Source of the DNA: Heloderma charlesbogerti
Lineage: Eukaryota > Chordata > Lepidosauria > Squamata > Helodermatidae
NCBI GenBank assembly: GCA_026122225.1
Contig: JANEZZ010001905.1
Coordinates: 1,116,001 to 1,180,000 of the forward strand
Direction of reading: 5' to 3'
DNA: 64,000 nt
Part shown: positions 56,053-64,000 of the stretch, piece by piece
How the letters are laid out: the number at the start of each line of letters is the position of its first letter
Numbering within the stretch: the first letter of the stretch is position 1
Translations under genes and position numbers: made by a program
Notes under the pieces: model-generated
What the model was told of the DNA's origin: nothing
Seen by the model: the letters and a program-made list of their open reading frames with translations, nothing else
Databases searched by the model: none

Positions 56053-57822
56053 AGTGTGAGGGTAAGTTTATGTAGTTAATGGTAGATATATTGTGGGTAA
56101 AGGGTATGGGTGTGTGTATAATGAGTTGCACAGGGAGGGAGTTAATGGGTGTGCATGTCATGTTATTTCTAGAATTGGGTTTTGGGAATGTTAAAGGGAC
56201 TCAGGTTATGTTTAGGTTAATATGGATTGGTAGAGTTTATTGGATAATTTTAAAGAGTGGTGATGGATTGGTGTGGGGTGGATGGTTATGAGTTGAAGAA
56301 TAGAAATATAAATGGTTGTATCTCTCAATCTATAGTAAGGAGGGAGAAATTAATAAAAAATAAGAAAATGGTGAGTGTGTTGTGAGTGTGTGAGAGTTGA
56401 TGGGGGGTGAGGTTTGGGTATATAGGTTTTGGAAGTATTAGTTTGGGTTATGTGGAAAAAAAAGGAAAAAGGGAGTGGTAGATGGGAGAGAGTGAGTAGT
56501 GAGAGGAAGGGGTGGGATGGAATAGTTAGGAGAATGGATAGATAGAAAGTGGGAGGAAGTTTGTTAGAATCAGGAGTGGGATGTTTTTAATGTTTAATTT
56601 AATGGGATTTGTAAATGTTAGTGTTTTTGATGATTAATTTGATCATATCTAAGATTATATATCTCTATGAGAGGTATGAATGATGTTTTGAAAATTAGGG
56701 GGAGAGGAAGTGATTTGGGGGGTTTTTGTATTAATATAATTATAAAATTTTTGGTGTTTTTGATTTGTGAGTTGAGAGAGTGAGGATAGTTGGGGTGTTA
56801 GGAGGGAGGATTTAGGAGTTGATAAAGTTAATTATATTGTTTTGTTATTATGAATTAGGTTTTGTAATATTTGTGATGTTATTGTGAGGAGTTGATGATT
56901 TTATGTGTGAGGGTAGTTGGTTTGGAAAGGAAGGAGTGTAGGTTGGGAAAGAGGGCGTAGTTGGAGGGGTATTTATAGAATGGTAGAGGGGTAATTTATT
57001 GAATATATATGGTGAGAGAGGTGAGGGAGGGTGATGTGATGTTTGATGGATGTATTAGGTTTTTTTTTTTTTTTTGGGATAGAATATGTATGAAAGATTG
57101 TTATAGGGTTTTTTGTTGTTTAGGGAGTATAGAGATGTGTGGTGAGAGGAGGAGTGGAGTGAGTGTGGGTTGGGTGGGTTGGGTGTGGTTGCGGGGGGTG
57201 GTTGGTTGTGGTTTGTTGTTTTTGTGGTGGGGTTGGGTGAGAGTTTGGGGGGTGGGGGGGATGGTGGTGTTGGGGGGGTGGGGGGGTGTTGGGGGGGTGG
57301 TTGGGGTTTGGGTTGGTGTGGGTGTTTGTGTTGGGAGGGGGTTGTGGTGGTTGGGGGTTTTTTTTTGGGGTTTTTTAATTTTTGTGTTGTTGTTGTTTTT
57401 TGTGTTTTTGGTTTTATTGTTTTGTGGTTTTTTTGTGGTTGGGTTGGGTTGTTTGTTGGTGGTGATGAGTGAGTGGGTTTTGGAGAGTGTGAGAGGTTGG
57501 TGGTTTTTTTTTTGGTGTGTTGTTTGTGGGTTTTGTTGTTTTGGGGGGTGTGGGGTATTGTTTGTGTGGGGGTTTGTGATTTTTTTGATTGGTAATGGTA
57601 TATTGTTTAAAGGGTTTTTTTGTGTAGTTAAATGGTGGAAATGGGAGTAATTTAATGATTGTATAAGTAGTGTTAGATTAATAGTTATGAATGGAAGGGG
57701 ATGATTAATATTTTGGGGGATTGGAGTAAAAGTGAGGGGGAGTGAAGATAGGAGGGAAGGATGTATATATTTTAAAGATATAAATTAATATACATAATTG
57801 TTTTTTGGTTTTTGGTGTGATA
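56053..57822 (+). other. Cytosine-depleted block (1.77 kb), nearly complete loss of C on the plus strand
   Basis: Counting C by eye gives 19 in 1770 bases, against roughly one in five in flanking DNA. The stretch 57193-57792 has no C in 600 bases. In 56666-57792 only two C occur, at 56956 and 57192, and both precede G. G and T are high, A is ordinary at the left and low in the middle (57160-57560), so the missing C look replaced by T rather than deleted. In the left third (56129-56665) the remaining C are mostly in CA or CT. The right edge is abrupt; the left is more gradual. No repeat family is recognised. The 213-codon frame at 57009-57650 is Gly/Val/Trp-rich and follows from the base bias. 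Confidence 0.97.
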
Positions 57823-58799
57823 CTATGATTCCAGATAGCAATATCTTGTGGAAGGACCGGAAGGATGCTTGGGGCGAAATAATTACAGAAAAGAGAAGCA
57901 ATCTGGAATTAGTTCATGATGGACAGCCTTTTCCAAAGGCAGAAGTGGTTGCGGTAATGAGATCTTCCCACTCCACATGCTCAGGTTTGTGCTGTTATTA
58001 ATTTATAAAGAAAAGCCGAGGTTGCAATTTGGAACTTTGTGTGATCGATGCAGAGCAAAAATGTAGCTTGTAAGGCACACACAGTACCTGCAGGCCCAGA
58101 TCATTGTCTGGTCCCCAGATAAACTGACCCCCCCCCCTCCATCTTTTGCAGGTGCTGTTGTTCTTGGCCTTGTTGCCTCCCTCCCTCCCATCACTGGACA
58201 TATTCCTCCTTTAGGGATATAATTAGAGATGCTTCCAAAGATGACCTCATGTGAATCCATCCCCAGATTTGGAGTTCTAGATTACCTGGATGTTCTGAAG
58301 TGGAACTGATCCACTAGGAGTCCTGTGCTCCATTTTTATTTCTGAATATTGTACATGGTGCACCCAGGGCCGGTGCCAGACTCCAGTGGGCCTTTGACAT
58401 AGTGCTGCCGATGGGGCCCCTGCTTGCACACTCGTGTTGTAGACTGAATTCACTGTCAACACTTTCAGGTCAGCTCAAGAGGAAAGTGCCTCTGAGTGTA
58501 TGCAGAATACCTTTCCCTCATCTCTAAGTACAGCCATCTCCCAGAGGTGTATGTTCAGGGGACAGGAACAGAAAGCTCTCCCTAAAATCTGGCTTGCAGC
58601 ACAGAGACCTGTGAATATGGAAGTTCACAGAACTTTCTAGCATTATTATGAGCAGAAGCAGCCAGCTTGGGTGGGCGGGCAGAGTCAGTCCAGCACACGC
58701 AGGCACTTCACTGAGAAGGCAGCTACCTGCAGCTCAGTGGTTCACCACAGGGGGCAGCCACCCACAGATTCTAGCACCTCCAGACACAGACAACTTAAG
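57823..58799. other. No recognisable feature
   Basis: Normal composition resumes at once. A short C run lies at about 58128-58136. No exon or named repeat recognised. 58360-58420 (gggccggtgccagactccag) may be a common reptile repeat. Confidence 0.35.
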
Positions 58800-59140
58800 G
58801 ACCATCTTAAGAACATCAGGACATCGGAACAGCCCTGCTGGATCAGACCCACGGTCCATCTAGTCCAGCATTCTGGTCACACAGTGGCCAACCAGCTGAG
58901 AACTGGGAACCCACAAGCAGGGCATGAGCGCAACAGCACCCTCCCACCCATGTTCCCCAGCAACTGGTGTACACAGGCTCACTGCCTCAGGTACTGGAGG
59001 TAACACATAGCCATCAGGACTAGTAGCCACTGGAAACCTTTTCCTCCAGGAATTTGTCCAACCCCCTTAACGCCATCCAACTTGGTGGCCATTACTACAT
59101 CCTGTGGTAGCGAATTCCATAGTTTAACTATAAGAACATA
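58800..59140 (-). mobile_element. CR1-family LINE fragment
   Basis: Antisense cagccctgctggatcagacc, acagtggccaaccagctgag, ctggtgtacacaggctcact, ggtggccattactacatcct and tccatagtttaac. Same family as 14705 and 22600. Confidence 0.88.
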
Positions 59141-59259
59141 AGAATGTCATCTTCCTTTGACATGCATAGTGTTTGAGGTGATTAAGGCGATATGAAAATT
59201 AGATTTGCAAGCTTTAACCTTTGATGGCTGCTTCACCTGAGTAAGTCTTCCTCTTTTGA

Positions 59260-59340
59260 CTTGGACTCCTGCACTGAGCAGGGGGTTGGACTCGATGGTC
59301 TTATAGGCCCCTTCCAGCCCTACTATTCTATGATTCCATG
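59260..59340 (+). mobile_element. CR1 LINE 3' end
   Basis: ttggactcctgcactgagca, gggggttggactcgatggtc and cctactattctatgattcca: the same terminus as the CR1 at 6083-6510, opposite to the neighbour on the left. Confidence 0.88.
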
Positions 59341-60058
59341 ATGTTGCAGACAGTGAGTGATGAAGATGCATGTGACAAGTGGTGCAAAGGTAGTACAAAG
59401 CTAGAAACCACTCAGTTTTTAAGAGGGTGGGATTCAGGCCAAGAGAAGGCACAAGCTGGGGTCTACTCGGGCCCTCAAGCATGAGTGAACAAACAATATT
59501 TTTGAGGCATCGTCTTTCATCTTGGTCAATCATTGGCCAGAGAAAGCAATGGCAGCTTACTGTTTAACCTGAAATGGAGGGGATGTGACACCATTTGTGT
59601 CAAATGTGCAAGGAACAGAGTTAATGATGGTTTTGCAACTCAGCTGCTTGTACTCATGGAAAAAATCTAGTAATAATATATGTAAAACAAGTGGGGAGAG
59701 GCAAGGGATGGTGATTGGAAGGGAAAGTACAGAACCAGATAAAATGTGTGTGTGTGGAATGCCAAAGCACACTTTTGCGATGCTGGAATTTTCTTGTAAT
59801 AATTTGAATCTATATTTGCTTGACTGGAATTTCCCCATGCATGCACATCTTTGGATTCAGGGATTCACATTTGTAACAAGAAGACATTTCCAATTTGCAA
59901 GAAGCTGACCTTCATAAGATTCCACCAGCTTAGCTCCAGATTGCCCTTTGCGTGAAAGCATGTGAGGCCAGCTGTAACTCCTAAGTCACATGGATCCATT
60001 GCCTGATGTACTTCCTCCACATCCCAAGACTTTATTTATTTATTTATTTATTTTCCAG
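59341..60058. other. No recognisable feature; acceptor region of the next exon
   Basis: No repeat recognised. The T-rich tract (ttatttatttatttatttta) at 60031-60054 ends in ttttccag at 60058. Confidence 0.4.
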
Positions 60059-60213
60059 GAGCTGGAACACCTTTCTGATCAACAGCGGGAGAATCACAGG
60101 CTGGGAACTGAGACCGGAGAAGCTTTCCCTTGCTAAAAATGTGGAACTTTCAACCAGACCTGTTCTCCTTGCTTATCTTGCAAATTGGAGGACTCTGCTT
60201 GGGATTTTTCCAG
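60059..60213 (+). CDS. Candidate second exon: 5' UTR plus start codon and signal peptide (coding 60139-60213)
   Basis: A T-rich acceptor ends in ttttccag at 60058. About 80 bases later an ATG (60139-60141) with A at -3 opens MWNFQPDLFSLLILQ, continuing IGGLCLGFFQ, 25 codons, up to a consensus donor CAG|GTAGGT (GT at 60214-60215). The exon is 155 bases and ends in phase 0. The peptide has a short polar start and a long hydrophobic core, as in a secretory signal or a first membrane segment. No repeat overlaps it. It would be a second exon of a rightward gene whose first exon may lie at the 30.6-34.4 kb island. The gene is not recognised. A chance arrangement is possible but all three signals are good. 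Confidence 0.5.
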
Positions 60214-61250
60214 GTAGGTAATGTTATATTTCAGGTGCACACATATGTCTGACTTGTGTTGCTTGCTTTGTTGGCATCTCTTAAATTGGACAGTAATGTC
60301 GATAATCAAAGAGATCTGGTTGCAAATGGCAGACAATGAAGCAGAGCTGGAGAGGAGAGAGGAACATGTCTTGTATCTTTTTAACTACATGCTCTGAAGG
60401 AGATGTTGGTTAGCAGTGCCCAGGTATCTCCCCTTTCAGTGTAGTTTGGGCCTTAGTTCTGAGTGGATTTTCAGTGCTGGGGCTGGATTGCAGAGGTGTA
60501 ATTATTTTTTGCAATTATTTTCCCCAAGCACACACACCCATGTCACACTAGGGCATTGCTAGAGGATTTCATTTGGTCTGCATTTTTAAGCAAACTGACT
60601 TGATTCACACTTCTTAGACAAAAACACAGAATCAGAACAGTTATCCTTTGGTTTTCACACTTTTGAGATGCAGTTCTTAGCTCAAAATGCCTATAAAAAT
60701 ACACACTTTAGATTTATTCACGTATTTATTTGTACCTCACCTTTCTACCAAAAAATGACACACAAGGCAGCTTACAGAACCAATTAAAAGTGATTGCAAT
60801 TGATACAAAAATAGATATTTTTAGGGTAAAATGTATACAAAAATCCATAGTTTAGGGTAAAATGCTTACAAGATTGTGTATTTTGTGGGGGAAAATAAGT
60901 GCAAAAATAATGTGAATTTTCATGCATTAAAATTCATAGATTAATACAAAAATGGGATAGAGCAGACTTATGAATGAATGTATGTGAAACTCATACAAAC
61001 TGGAAAAAGGCTGATCTGTCCATCTGTATGCCATACTACAAATTGTTTTTTTAAAGTTGTCTCAGTGTCAAAAACAGTTTGCCAAGTGTTTGGGGAGGGG
61101 CTCTTAGAGAAACATAAGCCTAACCCCACCTTGGGCTTTGGATACTGGAGAAAGTCAGTGTCCAGCTGAAGATAAAAGGGTCTGATCCTGTACATGAAGT
61201 CTAAGGAAAGGTGAAACACTATTTGGTAATGTTGTTTGTACTGACATAGA
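60214..61250. other. Putative intron; L2-like tail at about 60705-60790
   Basis: Antisense tttatttgtacctcaccttt, ctaccaaaaaatgacacac and ggcagcttacagaaccaatt resemble the L2 3' tail. The rest is AT-rich with no feature. Confidence 0.4.
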
Positions 61251-61636
61251 GGGCTTCTCTACACCAGGGTTTTATCCTGCACCTTTACTGGGTCTTGTGC
61301 TTCCAAATTCTTTGTGGGATTCAGAACGCTCCTTTACACATGCTTACAGGTGCTTTTTTTGTTGGGGGGGGATTTCCTTTCTCTGCAAGTTCTATATGTT
61401 TCATTATACAGCCACTAGATGGTGCTGTGATATAGCGGAATTGTGCAATTACACGCACCTGTTGTTGTGCTTCTAGAAAAAATGCCACTTTCCCTGATCT
61501 TTAAAAAAAAATGGGATAAAGGTTATAAAGCATGGGAGAGGCCCTGGAGGTTGACAACGTCGTGTAAAGGAACTGCAAACTTCCATGAGTCCCCAGTCAC
61601 AAGTGCACAATAAAAGCCTCGTGTAGAGATGCCCTA
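61251..61636 (-). mobile_element. MITE-A, copy 3, with terminal inverted repeats
   Basis: Starts agggcttctctacaccaggg and ends gtgtagagatgcccta. The ends agggcttctctacac and gtgtagagatgccct are inverted repeats with one difference. Internal cagccactagatggtgctgt is shared with 8615-8985 in opposite orientation. No coding. Confidence 0.7.
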
Positions 61637-62514
61637 AATCCCTTGCATCCATGAATGGGGAAATTCCAATCAAGAAAATATAATTCGATTTTGTGTGTGC
61701 CTTTCAAGCTACGTTAAATGTGCATCAGATCACCCCCCCACACACACACGCACACCTGCCCACCCAAAACTCTCCTGTTTCTCCGACACAATCCCCTACT
61801 CTCATCTTGTTCTACATAACCAATTTTTGCCAGTGTACCACCACTGTATTGAGAAACCCAACCATCATTAACTTTGTCCCTCACAAATGTAACACAAAGG
61901 CTGATGGTAGGAAATAATGAATATGTGCTGTGAAATTGATAACTCACCTTGGGGAGGACAAACCTGCTAATGGTGTATAAAGTAAGAGCTTTAATGGCGA
62001 CAGACAGAACTGTGAAAAATCCCCCTTGTACATCATTTCAGGCTGCAGCATCAGTTCAGTTCCATATGTGCTATTTATACACTTCCACATAATTTATACT
62101 GGCAAAAACTGAAAATAGAAAATGGCAAATTTCCTTTTAGGTTGCACTAGTAAGGTTGCACCAATTCCAAATAAGGAAATACATTTTGTGGGGAGGGGAG
62201 TGTTATCTCTCCCAAAGGGGTCTTTGCCCTTCGAGGGGCGAACCTCTTTGTGTTCTGTGAGGTTTCTATGTTGTTTTTGTTTTTTTATGAAGGAGTCTAG
62301 TTGGTACATCTTATGAAGTGTTGTGGATGGTTGTTGAGGACAAATGCATACATGTGCGCGTGCACACACGCACACACATATTCCACAGTCTGGATTGGAC
62401 AAGCGTGGTAGCTGTTCTGTGGGACTCTGTGTTGGGATTCATGTCCTAAGGCCTGTGCTCTTTGCAAAGCTCATCCCTGCTCCATGGCTCTCAGCTGTTG
62501 TCCCCTGCCTGTCA
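61637..62514. other. No recognisable feature
   Basis: Short CA-rich runs at about 61738-61752 and 62356-62380. No exon recognised. Confidence 0.35.
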
Positions 62515-62665
62515 TAGGAAGAACATCAGAACATCAGAAGATCTTTTGATTACACCAAAGGCCCATCTAGTCCAGCATTCTGTTTGCACAGTGGCCAGCC
62601 AGCTGCCATTGGGAAGCCCACAAGTAGGACATGGGTGCAACAGCACCCTTCACCTTGTGCTCCCC
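62515..62665 (-). mobile_element. CR1-family fragment
   Basis: Antisense gaacatcagaagatcttttg, catctagtccagcattctgt, gcacagtggccagccagctg and agcccacaagtaggacatg. Confidence 0.78.
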
Positions 62666-62985
62666 AGGAACTGGTAACTGAGAGGCATGCTTCCTCATTT
62701 GCAAAGGCTGCTACAGATGACCTAGAAGCAATGATCTACAAGATCACGATGATCTGGAAAAGTGTTTCCGCGTGCAGCAGCCCTGTACTGACTCTGGATA
62801 CTCACAAGCAAGACACGTTAATGGCCTTCCCACTGTTCCTTCTACCCAACACCTGTTTTTTGGAGACAGACTGCCTCTGTGCCTGCAGGTTCCATTTAGC
62901 TAACATAGGCAAGAGGTGCAGGTGGCTTGTCTGACCAGGGAGGTGGCATTCAACTTGTAGTGTCTGAGGCTGCATTTCCCCTAAC
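62666..62985. other. No recognisable feature
   Basis: No firm repeat or exon. Confidence 0.3.
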
Positions 62986-63546
62986 GCAGGGGGTGTTGAA
63001 CCCCTTTCAGCCCAAGGGCCCAATTCAGTTTCAGGGGAGCTCTTGGGGGCTGAATGCCGAGGGGGGCATAGAATTATAGAATAGGAGGGCTGGAAGGGGC
63101 CTATAAAACCATCGACTCTATTAAATGTCATCCTGTTGTTTTCTGCCCAGAGCTCCAGTCTATCAAGATCGCTTTGAATTTTGTTTCTGTCTTCCAGGGT
63201 ATTAGCTATCCTGCCCAATTTTGTGTCATCTGCAAATTTGATCAGCATTCCCTGCACCTCCTCATCCAAGTCATTAATAAAAATGTTGAGGAGGAGCTCT
63301 TGGTGGGCAGAACTGAAGGCAAAAGTAGAGGGGCCAATATTGTAGGTGAAAGCTCTTCCTGCCAGGAACAAAGCCTCAGGAGAGGCTTCTCAGCATTTTA
63401 GAATGGGCAAAAAACCATGCACAAGGCAGGGAGATAAGAAACCCTGAGAAGAAAGAGGGTGGGGCCATCTGGGGAACCCCAGAGGACTGGACTGGGACCT
63501 CAGCTGGGCTGGATTTGTCCCAAGGCCCTGAGGTTCAACACCCCTG
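62986..63546. mobile_element. Non-autonomous hAT element of the 40997 family, split by CR1
   Basis: Termini gcagggggtgttgaacccc and gaggttcaacacccctgc are inverted repeats. Interior ccaattcagtttcaggggag matches the 40997 copy. The flanking 8-mers match poorly, so it is older. A CR1 fragment interrupts it at 63066-63330. Confidence 0.75.
63066..63330 (-). mobile_element. CR1 LINE fragments inside the hAT element
   Basis: The left scrap (atagaattatagaataggag) is the CR1 3' end. The rest encodes on the minus strand LLLNIFINDLDEEVQGMLIK, then FADDTKLG and DRLELWAENNRMTFN: the end of the CR1 reverse transcriptase with the catalytic FADD. Everything between RT and the 3' end is deleted. Confidence 0.88.
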
Positions 63547-63572
63547 CTCTTAAGGGCCAGGTTTGCACCTGA

Positions 63573-64000
63573 GGGAGCAATCCTATGGCCCACTAGACAC
63601 TGTCTAGAGGGCCATAGGATATTCTGTTTTCCGGGAACCGACCTCGGAGCCCGCACTCCGAGGTCGGTTCCTGGAAAACTGTCCTCCCCCCACACCTGTG
63701 CTGCCTCCTAGGCAGAGTGGAGAAGCCTGTCCTTCATGCTCAGAAGAGGAGTGTGGAGCGACTGAGAAGGGGTGGGGCTGGGGGCATTCTGGAGCGGGGA
63801 GAGAGGAGCTGCATGTACAGCAGCCTCCTCTCCCGGTCGGCCCCCCTGCGGCTAGACAGCCAAAAACAGCTGTCTAGCAGAAAATAGCAGGGCAGGAGAG
63901 GCGCGGAGGGAACGATCCCCCCCCCGTGCTCTCCTGCCTTGCTTTGGATAGGCGGTCACCTCCGAGTTTGGAGGCAGACGCCTATATTGATAGGATTGCG
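63573..64000. mobile_element. Harbinger-like MITE, second 420-type copy, cut by the window end
   Basis: Starts gggagcaatcctatggccca, contains gaaccgacctcggagcccgc and gataggcggtcacctccgag, and reaches gataggattgcg at the window edge. It aligns along its length to 26471-26890. An extra short inverted repeat follows the left end (atcctatggccc / gggccataggat). Confidence 0.8.

Noticed and set aside
57009..57650. A 213-codon frame inside the C-poor block
   Set aside because: It is Gly, Val, Trp and Phe only because the DNA is made of G and T. It has no motif and would vanish if the C were restored.
56053..57822. Fungal-type RIP as the cause of the C-poor block
   Set aside because: RIP needs duplicated DNA in fungi, mutates both strands and prefers CpA. 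Here only one strand lost C, in all contexts, in a vertebrate.
56053..57822. A simple microsatellite or telomere-like array as the cause
   Set aside because: There is no repeated unit; the sequence is complex apart from the missing base.
1..64000. CRISPR arrays, operons, prophage or plasmid features
   Set aside because: No regularly spaced direct repeats and no prokaryotic gene layout; the repeat content is vertebrate.

Overview
The window is a stretch of vertebrate nuclear genome, most likely from a squamate reptile (lizard or snake). The evidence is the repeat mix: RTE-type BovB LINEs, CR1 and L2-type LINE fragments on both strands, tRNA-headed and MIR-like SINEs, hAT and PIF/Harbinger-like MITEs, and abundant short palindromic MITEs. 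There are no bacterial-style operons. Long open frames are LINE relics or by-products of GC-rich DNA, and only two short pieces look like exons of host genes. The exact species cannot be told from sequence alone. Layout: 0-30 kb is gene-poor, repeat-rich DNA. It holds a minus-strand candidate exon (4960-5027) coding for a signal peptide, an L2 element split by a CR1 insertion (5165-6987), SINEs, CR1 3' ends, and an orderly nest of elements at 25.5-27.0 kb (hAT in CR1, then a Harbinger-like MITE in L2). About 30.6-34.25 kb is a large, very GC-rich CpG island with GC boxes, G-runs, an inverted CCAAT box and two good minus-strand splice donors. It is almost certainly a promoter, possibly bidirectional. 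It also carries a 53-bp inverted repeat (52/53 matching) with arms 1.28 kb apart. 35-53 kb holds four BovB copies: one with a 5' inversion and an 11-bp target duplication (35247-36050), one with an internal deletion (44576-45648), and one (49464-52628) that contains another BovB (51533-52374), each with its own 12-bp target duplication. 54-64 kb contains more MITEs and CR1 pieces, a plus-strand candidate exon with a start codon and signal peptide (60059-60213), and the strangest object in the window. That object is a 1.77-kb block (56053-57822) almost without cytosine on the plus strand: 19 C in 1770 bases, and only 2 C in the 1127 bases 56666-57792, both in CpG. It looks like total C-to-T conversion of one strand. 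How parts may work together (inference): the CpG island could be a shared promoter for two diverging genes. Each would have a leader exon at or near the island and a distant second exon that starts translation with a signal peptide: leftward at 4960-5027 and rightward at 60059-60213. Neither gene is identified. The rest is transposon-driven: LINEs supply most of the mass, and MITEs and SINEs have inserted into them and into the promoter island. The C-free block has no explanation from any known element. It could be an extreme cytosine-deamination scar, a chemically or enzymatically converted molecule in the assembly, or a basecalling artefact.
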